Assembly (NCBI RefSeq): GCF_000317205.1
Contig: NZ_AJLK01000131.1
Location: 1-64,000, forward strand
DNA length: 64,000 nucleotides
From: Fischerella muscicola PCC 7414
GTDB lineage: Bacteria; Cyanobacteriota; Cyanobacteriia; Cyanobacteriales; Nostocaceae
Direction: 5' to 3'
The first letter of the stretch is position 1, and every line of letters begins with the position of its first letter. Positions 1 to 8,893 of the stretch are shown here, piece by piece. Made by a program: the position numbers and the translations under genes. The notes below the pieces were generated by a model. That model saw only the letters and a list, made by a program, of their open reading frames with translations, ran no database searches and was not told the origin of the DNA.

Positions 1-70
1 GAACTCACCGGCCCCCACTCCCCCAAGGGAGTGGGGATTAGGGGCAGTGGGGAGGTGGGGAGATGGGGAG
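1..70. repeat. C/G-rich composite repeat at window edge
   Basis: This tract has the same parts as several others in the window: a GGGGATTAGGGGCA core, a hairpin of C and G runs, and flanking GGGGAGGTGGGGAGATGGGG units. Related copies lie near 19611-19692, 39895-40015, 51181-51295 and 55130-55240. The left end may be cut by the window. Confidence 0.7.
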
Positions 71-89
71 TAAGTAGTTTAAAGAATAG

Positions 90-131
90 GTAACAACTAA
101 CAACTAACCACTAACAACTAACCACTAACCA
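90..131. repeat. Tandem heptamer tract (AACTAAC/CACTAAC)
   Basis: Head-to-tail heptamers of the AACAACT/AACCACT type form a short tandemly repeated sequence as described for Nostoc. Similar tracts lie between most gene pairs of the window. Confidence 0.75.
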
Positions 132-134
132 CTG

Positions 135-162
135 TACAGACGTGCCATGGCACGTCTGGTAC
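135..162. repeat. Palindrome with GCCATGGC core, copy 1
   Basis: A perfect 22-bp palindrome (137-158) is centred on GCCATGGC. Copies 2 and 3 are at 5531-5560 and 11151-11176. It sits downstream of hisD and is flanked by heptamers. Confidence 0.8.
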
Positions 163-175
163 AACCACTAACCCT

Positions 176-1456
176 TCAACCTAACCTTACCGCCACACTA
201 CCTGCATGGGCTGGTAAACCTTCGGCTTGGGCGAGGCTAATTGCTGCTTTGCCTATGGTTTGTAATGCTTGTTCATCGCATTGCAAAAAAGTAATCCGCT
301 TCATAAAATCGTAGACACTCAAGCCAGAAGCAAAGCGGGCTGAACGTGCTGTTGGTAAGACGTGATTGGGGCCACCGACGTAATCACCAATCGCCTCTGG
401 AGTATGGCGTCCTAAAAACATGCTACCAGCACAGCGAATCTGGTCGGCAAGCTGTTGTGGTTCATCTACGCATAATTCCACATGTTCTGGTGCTAATTGA
501 TTCAGTAGAGGAATGCTTTCGGCTAAATCACTGACAACAATCACCGCACCATGATTTTCCCAACTTTTACTAGCAACAGATTGAGTAGATAGGGTTTTAA
601 GAATTTGTTCAACCGCCGTTATTACAGCTTGGGCAAAAGTTTCTGAGTCAGTAATTAATATAGATTGAGCGCTAGGGTCGTGTTCTGCTTGTGATAGCAA
701 ATCCCAAGCAATCCATTCTGGATGATTCTGATCATCTGCTACTACCAAAATTTCAGATGGGCCAGCAATACTGTCAATACCAACTCTGCCGAATACCTGA
801 CGTTTTGCTTCTGCAACGTAGGCATTGCCAGGCCCGACAATTTTATCAACAGGGGCAAGGCTTTCTGTACCATAAGCGAGAGCTGCGATTGCCTGCGCTC
901 CACCAATACTATATATTTCTGTAACACCTGCTACTTGAGCCGCCGCCAATACTGCTGGATTAATTTCGCCGCCAGGCATTGGCACTGTCATCACAATTCT
1001 CTCCACGCCAGCTATTTTAGCAGGCAGTGCATTCATCAGCAGCGAACTTGGATAACTTGCCCTTCCCCCAGGTACGTAAATTCCAACTGTTGTTAAAGCT
1101 ACCCAATTTAAGCCTAGTTTCACCCCAACTTCATCGGTGTAAGCTATATTTTGTGGTAGCTGTTTTTGATGAAAAGCAGTAATTCTCTCAGCAGCAACTT
1201 CCAACGCCGCCCTGACTTCCTGGAGACATTTGGCAGCTTGCTGAGTAACAAAAGTATCACTCAGACGAAAAGACTCAGGGCTGTAGCGGTCAAAACGAGT
1301 AGTATATTCCTTAACTGCTGCATCACCACGCGCTTTGACATCAGCAATGATTTCTCTGACAGTGCCACTGACATCAACCGTTGCTTCCCTGCGTTCGTTG
1401 ACAAATGCTTGGAATTGGGTGGAAAAATTTTGGTCGGTTGTTTTCAGTAGCTGCAT
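176..1456 (-). CDS. hisD: Histidinol dehydrogenase
   Basis: The enzyme oxidises L-histidinol to L-histidine in two NAD-dependent steps, the last reactions of histidine synthesis, in the cytoplasm. The 426 residues match the usual family length. Visible family signatures are GPGNAYVAEAKR, the SQAEHDPSAQS block, the APEHVEL block with the catalytic Glu-His pair, and the C-terminal HAGS. The start is ATG at 1456. No other his gene is adjacent, as is usual in cyanobacteria where his genes are dispersed. The downstream flank is pure repeat sequence. The assignment is secure. Confidence 0.97.
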   Translation of the reverse strand: MQLLKTTDQNFSTQFQAFVNERREATVDVSGTVREIIADVKARGDAAVKEYTTRFDRYSPESFRLSDTFVTQQAAKCLQEVRAALEVAAERITAFHQKQLPQNIAYTDEVGVKLGLNWVALTTVGIYVPGGRASYPSSLLMNALPAKIAGVERIVMTVPMPGGEINPAVLAAAQVAGVTEIYSIGGAQAIAALAYGTESLAPVDKIVGPGNAYVAEAKRQVFGRVGIDSIAGPSEILVVADDQNHPEWIAWDLLSQAEHDPSAQSILITDSETFAQAVITAVEQILKTLSTQSVASKSWENHGAVIVVSDLAESIPLLNQLAPEHVELCVDEPQQLADQIRCAGSMFLGRHTPEAIGDYVGGPNHVLPTARSARFASGLSVYDFMKRITFLQCDEQALQTIGKAAISLAQAEGLPAHAGSVAVRLG

Positions 1457-1524
1457 GGGAGTCTGATGGTTTGACGGTCATTTTTTAGTTTAATAGAAAT
1501 GCGATCGCCCAAACAGCAACTACT

Positions 1525-1773
1525 TTACTTGCCAGCATAGACTGCGATCACATGAGGTATGGGACGATTCGTAGAAATCAAAGGTTTGCCATCTACAATT
1601 ATTCCAGTACTACCACCACTATCTAACATCGCCTCGGCACTAGCACCAAAGTCTTTCAGTACTTTGGATGCATGGATTTGTCGAGCGTAATTACTCGAAT
1701 ATAACAACACTGTTTCTTGAATGCGATCGCTACTGGTGTAAATTGAGGCATTGGACTGAAAGTTCCACCTCAA
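1525..1773 (-). pseudogene. C-terminal relic of a phosphodiester glycosidase (NAGPA/DUF2233-like)
   Basis: About 82 residues resemble the C-terminal end of the phosphodiester glycosidase family. A LDSGGSTGIIVDG segment corresponds to the family's conserved D-G-G-S-T strand and is followed by a terminal valine-rich strand. The frame opens with a TTG directly after an in-frame TAG, and no N-terminal two-thirds is visible upstream. I read it as a truncated remnant rather than a small gene. The family assignment is from motif recognition only. Confidence 0.55.
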
Positions 1774-1894
1774 CTAGGTTGTCAAAAGATAACTGTTATT
1801 AACAGAGGAGGACAAGAAAGCAATTTTTCTCCCTTGTCTTCCCTCTCTTCTTTGTCTTTCCCTACTAGGAATTTATGAATACTCAACTGGTTTT

Positions 1895-2326
1895 CTAGGT
1901 GCGATCGCCAATTTGTTGATACTCCGCATTCCCAAAAATCGCTTCATAATCACGGTAATACTTAAATTCCATTAAGTTATAAAACGGATCTTCTAAAAAG
2001 AAAGTGGAATGTTCCAGGGGAGTACCAACAAAACGATGTTTAGCTTCTTCTCTAAACGGTAGCTGATACTGTTGCGCTCTCAACAGTAAATATTGCCAAT
2101 CGTCTTCCGAGGTAAAAATTAATCCGAAATGTCTCGGATAAATACCACGTTGGGGTGTGAGGGGTTCCTTGGTAACATGAGCCACCAATTGATGACCGTA
2201 AAGATTGAGAATGAGAGCATGGCGATTTTCTCGACCAGGAATACAGCCTAAACCATTAACGTAGTATGCTTTTGCTTGGGCAATATCAGAAACAGGAAAA
2301 GCAAGATGAAATATAGTTGGATTCAT
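1895..2326 (-). CDS. VOC (glyoxalase/bleomycin-resistance fold) family protein
   Basis: The 143-residue protein is a single vicinal-oxygen-chelate module pair. It begins with an IFHLAFPVSD strand whose His is a typical metal ligand. It ends with HSTFFLEDPFYNLMEFKYY, where a His and the Glu of MEFK occupy the usual second-half ligand positions. VOC proteins include glyoxalases, dioxygenases and antibiotic-binding proteins, and the substrate cannot be told from sequence. The start ATG follows a purine-rich stretch. It is a stand-alone gene, divergent from the MEKHLA gene. Confidence 0.85.
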   Translation of the reverse strand: MNPTIFHLAFPVSDIAQAKAYYVNGLGCIPGRENRHALILNLYGHQLVAHVTKEPLTPQRGIYPRHFGLIFTSEDDWQYLLLRAQQYQLPFREEAKHRFVGTPLEHSTFFLEDPFYNLMEFKYYRDYEAIFGNAEYQQIGDRT

Positions 2327-2431
2327 ATTTAGGGGATAAGAGTGAGGAACTAGAAGCTAGGGTTAAGTAGCCGTATTACTATCTATATATAAATTGCGAA
2401 ATAATCAGGCAATTGTGCAACTGTAATATCT

Positions 2432-2908
2432 ATGACCAATAACATCCAACTTCCTTGGCAGCAAGAAACTGTGATTTGCCACAGCTTACGTCTATTACGT
2501 AGTTTTGAGTATTGGACAGGACGTTCTTTACTAGATGTTAATGGTTCTGCACAAGAAATAGCCCAAGCACTGTTTGCAGCGCCTTTTGTTTTAGTTTCTC
2601 ACGGTACTGAACCAGACCCAATTTTTAACTATGGTAATCGCAAAGCCTTGGAACTATGGGAACTTTCGTGGCACGATTTTACTAGAATGCCTTCACGGAA
2701 AACTACTGAAGAGGTTGTACAAGAGGAACGTAGTCGATTGTTAGCGGAAACGACAAGCAAAGGCTTTAGCAATTATTCTGGTGTTCGGATTAGCAGCACT
2801 GGTAAACGTTTTTATATTAAAGATGGTATTCTTTGGAATTTATTGGATGAGAATGATCGGTATTGTGGTCAAGCTGCTGTTTTCTCTAATTATGAATTTA
2901 TGCTGTGA
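2432..2908 (+). CDS. MEKHLA domain-containing protein
   Basis: The 158-residue protein is one MEKHLA domain, a PAS-like fold found at the end of plant HD-ZIP III factors and as stand-alone bacterial proteins. The hallmark stretch around residues 45-75 (FVLVSHGTEPDPIFNYGN followed by ALELWE) is visible, as is the C-terminal GILWNL. The function in cyanobacteria is unknown; a redox or small-molecule sensor role is inference. It is monocistronic and divergent from the VOC gene. Confidence 0.85.
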   Translation: MTNNIQLPWQQETVICHSLRLLRSFEYWTGRSLLDVNGSAQEIAQALFAAPFVLVSHGTEPDPIFNYGNRKALELWELSWHDFTRMPSRKTTEEVVQEERSRLLAETTSKGFSNYSGVRISSTGKRFYIKDGILWNLLDENDRYCGQAAVFSNYEFML

Positions 2909-2924
2909 CAAAATTTATGTTTTA

Positions 2925-3117
2925 GAAATCGAACACAGATGAACACAGATGAACACCGATGTTTAGCAAGATTGTGGTAAGGTTGCAGGGATGGTAGTTA
3001 TCTTAGACACGCTCATCGGCTTCCCGGAGGGTATACAGATGAGATGCACATGGATACACACAGAGAAAATCCATCTGTGTCATCTGTGTTCATCTGTGTG
3101 TATCGGTGGTCGATTTC
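2925..3117. repeat. Inverted-repeat element with CACAGATGAACA ends (MITE-like)
   Basis: The left end begins GAAATCGAACACAGATG. The right end is its approximate reverse complement and finishes with CGATTTC. The roughly 190-bp unit fills most of the gap between the MEKHLA gene and the Wzc-like gene. Single-arm relatives of the ACACAGATG unit occur near 14238-14290, 24300-24330 and 58060-58090. No ORF is inside. Confidence 0.6.
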
Positions 3118-3286
3118 TCAAAAAATGATTTTTGTACCAGACGCGCTTGTTCATCCCATCTCTATTCAATTCACATCAGGCTGTAACTTAGTACAAAATT
3201 GTATTAATTCATAGCGAAATTCCTGTAGCAAAACTCTGCGGCCCTTTGCGCCTTCCTTTGGGATCCTCTGCGTTTAAAAACGCCAG

Positions 3287-5458
3287 TTAATTTTGCACAG
3301 TCCCAGCAGACACCTCTGCTTTTTCTCCTGATTCTTCCCCAGATGCAGAGACTGATTCTACAAGCTGAGGAACAGAGATATCAGCACCATTGATAATCGC
3401 TCCTACTAACCCTAATTCTGATTCAACCAATTCATCTACAACTTCACAGAGCATGTTTTCCTGTGTATAGTGTGGTCGGGTGACTAGAATGATGCCATCA
3501 CTATAAGGCTGGATTAATAAGGCATCGTTGGATAAACTAATAGGATTAGTATCTATAATTACTAAATCATAACGTTCGCGGGCATCTTCGATTAAGCGGC
3601 GCAATTCACTAGATTCAAGGATAGCAGCAGGCTGCTCTACTGGGCCAGCACTAGGAACTACGTATAAATTTTCTACATCAGGAACCAAGCGGATACACTC
3701 ACTCAAACTACCGTAATAACGCAGGGGTTCTATATTAGCATTGGGGTCAATCGTCACTTTTAGCGATGTACTGCGAGAAGGCGATCGCAAATCTGTTTCA
3801 ATAATTAAGGTACGTTTGCCAGCCCGAGCGGAAGCTATGCCCAGGTTATAAGCACTCACAGTTTTACCTTCGCTGCTACTTACACTAGTAATTAATATTA
3901 CCTTTAAATTTTTGCCACCCAGGCGACGTAGATTACTCCGAAACTTTTCGTAGTACTCCAAATACGGGGAATATACAGAAAGTATTGTTGGCACTTCGTC
4001 TGTGGACAAATCCTCTACTGGCATTAAAGGCAACTCTCCCAATAAGGCGACTTCTCGCTGTTTAAGACTGTTGCGGATATCTTCTTTGGTTTTGAAAGTA
4101 CCTTCTAGGGAGCCTAATAAAAATATCACCCCACCACCAACTATTAATCCCAAAAAACCACCAACTGCAAGGGTAGTTGGCACACTCTTAGGAGGTTTAA
4201 CATCAGCAATAACTACAGGTATTTTTGCTACACTGAGGCTACTGACGGTTTCTGCTTCTGCTGCTTGAGCATCAATCAGCTTTGCCTGCATTTTGTCGTA
4301 GATGCCTTTCTGAAGTAATACCTCTTGTTCTAAACGCGATCGCTCTAGTTGCTTGTTAGGTATCAAAGCGTACATTTGCCGTAATCGTTCTTCGTCTTGC
4401 GTCAAGGAAACTAGCTGTTGTCGCAATGTCTCGTATTGAGTTTGTAAAGCTACTAACTGGTTGGCAAGTTGTTGACGAGCGGGGTCTAAGTTACTTTGGG
4501 AACGAATATCTATAACTGAACCAGCCAGAGGAGCAGCCGCACCCCCACCACCGACTACTTCAATAGCTCGTTGTTGTAATAATTGCTCATAAGCATCTTT
4601 TTGACGCTGCAATTGTACCATTTGGGGTAATTCCGGACGTGCGCCTTGTTTGGCGAGGACTCCCATTTGGCTTTCGACTTGATAGATTTGCGATCGCAAG
4701 TTAGCAATAATAGGGTCAGCACTTAAAGCTGAAGAGATATAAGCTTCGTTACCATTCAACCCCAACTTTTTCTGTAAACTGCGAATTTGGGCATCTACTC
4801 CAGAAAGCGTCAATTGAATTTGTCGTTGTTGACTTTGACTACTGGTAATTGCAGTCAGCAAACTGCCATTTTCCGCAGCAAGTAATGCTGGGCCTTCGAT
4901 GCGATCGTATTGTTCTAATTTCTTCTCTGCTAATTGTAAATCTTGTTTTATCTCGGGAGAGCGTTCGTTGATTTTCTTGATAATTGCATTTAATCGTCTG
5001 GTATTGATTTCGCCACTCAACTTAATCATGGCTTCCATCAATAACTGCACTATTTCCTTAGCACGCTTTTCATTAGAATCTTTATATTTAATTTCAATAA
5101 GTGTGGATGCTGGTTCCTCTCCTGTCTTGCTTTTTTCAGGCACACTCAGAGCCACATTTTGACCAATTTGTTTGGGTTTGACATTGACTTTTGCCGCCAC
5201 AACTTCAATGATTTGGTCTGATAGCAAAGTTTCTTGAGTTAATTCTTGACCTTGCTGTTGAATTTCACCCCCAGTCACAGAAAATAAAACCGGAGGACTA
5301 GAGTAGGTGAGTGCGGCTTCTGCAATGTAACTGGCGGGTGGTTCTGGTTGCATAGCCACCACCGTTGAACCGACTACAACCAAAGTGAAACTGGCTAAGC
5401 CCATCCATTTATACTTTTCAAAAGCTATTAGGTAGCGTTTAACAATCGGTGGCGTCAT
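3287..5458 (-). CDS. Wzz/Wzc-type exopolysaccharide chain-length and ATPase protein
   Basis: The 723-residue inner-membrane protein is of the polysaccharide co-polymerase type. It has an N-terminal membrane helix (about 18-37), a long periplasmic coiled-coil region, a second membrane helix (about 425-450) and a C-terminal cytoplasmic P-loop domain. That domain shows a tyrosine-kinase-like Walker A (SVSSSEGKT), a Walker A' (LIIETDLRSPS) and a Walker B (LVIIDTNP). The C-terminus lacks the tyrosine cluster used for autophosphorylation in BY-kinases, so kinase activity is doubtful. It is last in an operon after the exosortase-associated and Wza-like genes. Start is ATG. Confidence 0.9.
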   Translation of the reverse strand: MTPPIVKRYLIAFEKYKWMGLASFTLVVVGSTVVAMQPEPPASYIAEAALTYSSPPVLFSVTGGEIQQQGQELTQETLLSDQIIEVVAAKVNVKPKQIGQNVALSVPEKSKTGEEPASTLIEIKYKDSNEKRAKEIVQLLMEAMIKLSGEINTRRLNAIIKKINERSPEIKQDLQLAEKKLEQYDRIEGPALLAAENGSLLTAITSSQSQQRQIQLTLSGVDAQIRSLQKKLGLNGNEAYISSALSADPIIANLRSQIYQVESQMGVLAKQGARPELPQMVQLQRQKDAYEQLLQQRAIEVVGGGGAAAPLAGSVIDIRSQSNLDPARQQLANQLVALQTQYETLRQQLVSLTQDEERLRQMYALIPNKQLERSRLEQEVLLQKGIYDKMQAKLIDAQAAEAETVSSLSVAKIPVVIADVKPPKSVPTTLAVGGFLGLIVGGGVIFLLGSLEGTFKTKEDIRNSLKQREVALLGELPLMPVEDLSTDEVPTILSVYSPYLEYYEKFRSNLRRLGGKNLKVILITSVSSSEGKTVSAYNLGIASARAGKRTLIIETDLRSPSRSTSLKVTIDPNANIEPLRYYGSLSECIRLVPDVENLYVVPSAGPVEQPAAILESSELRRLIEDARERYDLVIIDTNPISLSNDALLIQPYSDGIILVTRPHYTQENMLCEVVDELVESELGLVGAIINGADISVPQLVESVSASGEESGEKAEVSAGTVQN

Positions 5459-5460
5459 GA

Positions 5461-5680
5461 CTATGTTGGTTGGTTGTTGGTTGTTGGTTGTTGTTTGGTG
5501 GTTGTTGGTTGGTGGTTAGTAGTTAGTGGTTGTACAGACGTGCCATGGCACGTCTGTACAGTGGTTAGTAGTTAGTGGTTTACTACTCCTCACACCCCTC
5601 ACACTCCCCATCTCCCCACCTCCCCATCTCCCCACCTCCCCATCTCCCCATCTCCCCATCTCCCCATCTCCACCTCTACT
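5461..5680. repeat. Heptamer tract, GCCATGGC palindrome (copy 2) and C-rich tract
   Basis: GTTGGTTG/TTAGTGG heptamers run from about 5463 to 5530 and resume at 5561. A perfect 30-bp palindrome lies at 5531-5560 with centre GCCATGGC. CCCCATCT/CCCCACCT units fill 5600-5672. The tract separates the Wza-like gene from the Wzc-like gene and runs up to the end of the former. Confidence 0.8.
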
Positions 5681-6992
5681 TCCCTCCACTGCTACTACCA
5701 AAAGTCTCAAAGAAGTTGAGAAAATTTTGAATACTGAAGAAGGGTTGAGTAAGAGTATTTATGAGGTTAGTAAGTTTACCAATCAGGTTTCGACCAATAA
5801 CGATAACATCATTATCTTGAAGTGGCACGTTTTGAGTCGCATCTCCGGCCAGGGCCTTTTTGCCGTTTAATCTCTGAGTGATGGCTTTACCTTGTTCTGG
5901 GTCAAAGCGAACCAGGGCAATGTCCCGGATATTGGTAAAATTAGGGTTGACTCCTGACAAAACATCAACAAAATTACTACCATTCGGCAATGTTTGCGTT
6001 ACTAGTCCCCCGGTGGCATAGTTTAACACCCGGACTCGAATCTGGGGTTGAGCTAAAGAAGAACGAGCTATAAGATTGCGATCATAATTGTCATCATTAG
6101 CAAAGTCGCGACGCATGACAACGATCGCATCTCCATCTTGCAAGCGGATGTTAGGTGCGGCCTCACCATTGAGTAAAGGACTATACAAGTCTATATTTTG
6201 GGTAATTATTGAACCATCAATTAACTTGCGCCGCAATTGTACTTGTCGCAGGTCTGCCATCATTGTGGAACCGCCTGCTAGTAGGAGAGCATCAGCAACA
6301 CGAGGCGTTGGCGAACTTATAGGATAAATTCCTGGTCTTGGTACTTCACCACTAATAGTTATTTGTACTGTCCGAGGTGATGCTAATGATACAGCAACAA
6401 CTTGACCTGGTGTAATGCGATCGAGTAATAAGCGGATTTTTTCTTGAGCTTCTTCTAAGCTCAAGCCTTTTAAAGATACTGTGCCAACTTGAGGTAAAAC
6501 AACATTACCTTCTGGATTGATTGCGAGTGAAACATTTAACTCCGGTCGCTGCGACACCAGCGAAAAAGTCACTATAGGATCGATAACATAAGTATTGAAT
6601 AACGAGCGAATCTTATTTTGTGCCTCTGCTAAAGTTAAATTTTGTAGTGATACAGTTCCTAAAAGAGGAACAGTAATCTTTCCTTCGGGATTGACAGAAG
6701 CTTGAAAACCTAAATCTGGAAAACGCTCGATCGCAACGCTAATTACATCTCCTGGCCCTAAACGGTACGGCCCAGGAGGACGTTGAACTTGAAGAGTGAT
6801 GATATCTCCCGAACCCAAAATATAGCGATTCAGTTGAGGTGATATTTCATTGCTACCAACACCCAACTGATTAAATTCAATATCTGTCGCGGAAGCAGGA
6901 GGTGGCGCTTGAGCAACAACAGGCATTGCAGGTGTTGCTAAAAAAATACTGACTTGAAAACTAAATAAGTACAATGTGCTGAATGCACGCAT
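5676..6992 (-). CDS. Polysaccharide export protein with SLBB domains (Wza-like)
   Basis: This is the outer-membrane export component of an exopolysaccharide system. I place the start at the ATG at 6992 (438 residues) because the longer frame begins at a TTG without better support. A signal peptide is evident (hydrophobic stretch ending near PVVAQA). Two polysaccharide export (Poly_export) motifs of the YRLGPGD / VNPEGKITVPLLGTV type are followed by SLBB repeats (ITISGEVPRPGIYPI). The C-terminus is Ser/Gly-rich. The downstream Wzc-like gene completes the export pair. Confidence 0.9.
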   Translation of the reverse strand: MRAFSTLYLFSFQVSIFLATPAMPVVAQAPPPASATDIEFNQLGVGSNEISPQLNRYILGSGDIITLQVQRPPGPYRLGPGDVISVAIERFPDLGFQASVNPEGKITVPLLGTVSLQNLTLAEAQNKIRSLFNTYVIDPIVTFSLVSQRPELNVSLAINPEGNVVLPQVGTVSLKGLSLEEAQEKIRLLLDRITPGQVVAVSLASPRTVQITISGEVPRPGIYPISSPTPRVADALLLAGGSTMMADLRQVQLRRKLIDGSIITQNIDLYSPLLNGEAAPNIRLQDGDAIVVMRRDFANDDNYDRNLIARSSLAQPQIRVRVLNYATGGLVTQTLPNGSNFVDVLSGVNPNFTNIRDIALVRFDPEQGKAITQRLNGKKALAGDATQNVPLQDNDVIVIGRNLIGKLTNLINTLTQPFFSIQNFLNFFETFGSSSGGK

Positions 6993-7156
6993 ATAAACAG
7001 TAGAAATTATCAACAATTAAATTGAAGCTGTGTAGCCATTGTCTGGCTGCAAAGCTGCAAGCGGCTATTTTAACTTAAGATATACGTAATTGTATGTGTA
7101 ATGTATTTTATTTAAAAAGGATTATTGCCATAGTATTAATTCACATTAGGCCTCAT

Positions 7157-7855
7157 TCATAAAACACTTGTCATTAAAGTAGCCTGTACTGTTTCACCAA
7201 TAGACCTGACCTCAGACCAAAGTGTATCAATTTTTCCCAAGGGTTCCATCGGTAAAAGGATACTAACAGCAATCCAGGCAGCACGTTGCTTTTGTAATTG
7301 GGCTAGCTGATCTGCTAACAACCACTGTAAAGTTGAGGGATTGCCACCATAGCGCCAAGCGTACCATTGCAGAACAGCAAAAGTTTGTTCTGTTGTAGCA
7401 GCGCGAAAAAACACAGCTTTTACCTTTGCTGGCGGTTGCTTGACAGTAAATTCCACTAAGCGGTTTTGAGCAATATTCCACTGTCCCCAGCGTGACCGAC
7501 CCCAACTATTAATCTCTGTCCATTCTACTTGTGGCTGCTTTCTTGGGCCATTCTGTGGTAATAACAGTAACACAGCTTCTTTATTGTTATCTTGTTTTTT
7601 AAGTATCTGCAAAGACCATTTTTGTTCGCCAATCGGTTGTTCTGTTTGTTCAATTGTTTGCCAACCAGGAATAGCTAATCCTGTCTGACGTATCTGTTTC
7701 AACTTTTTCAGATTAGTGATAGGTGCGGGTTGTTGCCATTGCCAGTTTCCCTTGAGGTATCCAGGAACTGCCCCTATTACCAATATGAGTAGCAGTAACA
7801 ACAGCGCTACTAGCTGAGCAAAGTAACGCTCCTTAAAAAGCTTGGAATAAATCAT
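7157..7855 (-). CDS. Cyanoexosortase system-associated protein
   Basis: The 232-residue protein has one N-terminal membrane helix (about 13-33) and a soluble EpsI-like domain containing the GWQTIEQ...IGEQKWSLQ segment of proteins that accompany cyanobacterial exosortases. Such proteins occur beside an exosortase transpeptidase and polysaccharide export genes; their molecular job is unclear. It heads the operon leading to the Wza-like and Wzc-like genes. No exosortase gene lies immediately upstream, where one might be expected. Whether it belongs to subtype A or B is not decided. Confidence 0.7.
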   Translation of the reverse strand: MIYSKLFKERYFAQLVALLLLLLILVIGAVPGYLKGNWQWQQPAPITNLKKLKQIRQTGLAIPGWQTIEQTEQPIGEQKWSLQILKKQDNNKEAVLLLLPQNGPRKQPQVEWTEINSWGRSRWGQWNIAQNRLVEFTVKQPPAKVKAVFFRAATTEQTFAVLQWYAWRYGGNPSTLQWLLADQLAQLQKQRAAWIAVSILLPMEPLGKIDTLWSEVRSIGETVQATLMTSVL

Positions 7856-7950
7856 CAGTGAAATTCGCAGAATCTAAAAAAATTTTACACTCGTATTTAT
7901 CTTAGTGAGTTCAGTAATATTATTGATAGTTTTGTTTACTGAGTAAATGC

Positions 7951-8040
7951 GTTTGTAGTGTAGACGCTCTTAAGAGCGGCTTCCCTTAGGGTGGACTTTA
8001 GTCCTCAAATCTTCAAGCACGCTTGGTGCTTACTACAAAC
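7951..8040. repeat. Palindromic dispersed element (TTTGTAGT...ACTACAAA), copy 1
   Basis: The element begins GTTTGTAGT and ends ACTACAAAC. It contains the self-complementary blocks GGACTTTAGTCC and GCACGCTTGGTGC. Related copies are at 41597-41650, 43626-43659 and 45231-45284. It is the only structure I see in the gap at 7856-8149. Confidence 0.7.
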
Positions 8041-8149
8041 CAATCAAGTGGTATCTTGGCTAAACCAATGATTTATCTGTAAAACCCCGGGTGGTTTCAT
8101 ATGACATACTAAAAATCACCAATCCTTATTGTTCTACCCTGTCCTCTCC

Positions 8150-8488
8150 TTACGCCGATAGGGGTGGAGGAAAGCAAATATCCGCACTGAAATGCTCAAC
8201 ATTGGTGCTGCGATGAATTGGTAAAGCATATTCTAAATTTTCATGGGGACGGGGGATAATGTGATAAGAAAGTACTTGGCCGCCATTAACTCGCGATACC
8301 GCCTCTAATCCTGCTGCTACAGCGACATTCACCTCTCCCACATTACCCCGGATCAGCACGGTAATGCGTCCCAAATCAGTATTTTCATACCCGACAAGAG
8401 TGACGCGGGCTGCTTTACACATGGCGTCTCCCGCTTCTAGTGCAGCGGGAACGCCATAAACTTCAATCATGCCAAGTGCAAATGTCAT
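8150..8488 (-). CDS. CcmK-type carboxysome shell protein (BMC domain)
   Basis: The 112-residue protein is a single bacterial microcompartment domain. Signature blocks are [29 protein letters not shown] and [17 protein letters not shown], with [15 protein letters not shown] at the C-terminus. Such proteins form the hexameric facets of the beta-carboxysome shell. The residue at the pore loop (RGNVGEV) differs from the usual RGDVSEV of CcmK1/K2, which suggests a minor CcmK paralogue (K3-K6 class). It stands alone, far from any ccm operon. The exact subclass is not determined. Confidence 0.88.
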   Translation of the reverse strand: MTFALGMIEVYGVPAALEAGDAMCKAARVTLVGYENTDLGRITVLIRGNVGEVNVAVAAGLEAVSRVNGGQVLSYHIIPRPHENLEYALPIHRSTNVEHFSADICFPPPLSA

Positions 8489-8581
8489 TCCAAGTACTGA
8501 TTGTTAAAAAGAACTCAGTTGTTAGAACTCAGAATACATCCCTATAACTAGCAACTTACGTTAATAGTTTATAGCAAGCTA

Positions 8582-8740
8582 TGCATTTACTCCCAACTCA
8601 AAACTTGTTCCTTCAGCGAGGTGGCGGCGATGATTGAAGAGGTGCTGCGCCATTGTACAAACATGAAAGTAGAAAAGCACAAAGTGAAGTAGCTTTTGCT
8701 TTGCACGTCAACCAATGACAGCAAAAACGAGTGGATTAAA
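8582..8740 (+). mobile_element. Tn3-family transposase relic
   Basis: Frame 8582 onward reads CIYSQLKTC then [15 protein letters not shown], a strongly recognisable segment of the Tn3-family transposase catalytic domain. It is followed within a few codons by a stop. After a short deletion and frame change the next conserved block (QSEVAFA) appears near 8675-8710. No other part of the transposase, no terminal repeats and no resolvase are visible. It is a decayed fragment just upstream of hetI. Confidence 0.7.
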
Positions 8741-8893
8741 CAGATTGAGCCAATCGCATTAGAATGGTATCGGCAACAAAGCAACCAACCCGCAATTTCA
8801 TCCACTATTGGAAAAATGATGGTGATCGATAAATTTACAGAACTTATACTCAACCTCTGGTTTCCCAATCCAAAATCCTGTTAGGGTATTAAG

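Noticed and set aside
722-1096. Plus-strand frames opposite hisD
   Set aside because: They are Cys-rich shadows of hisD without start signals.
5460-5680. Possible CRISPR array
   Set aside because: The units are 7 bp tandem heptamers and C-rich blocks without unique spacers of constant length.
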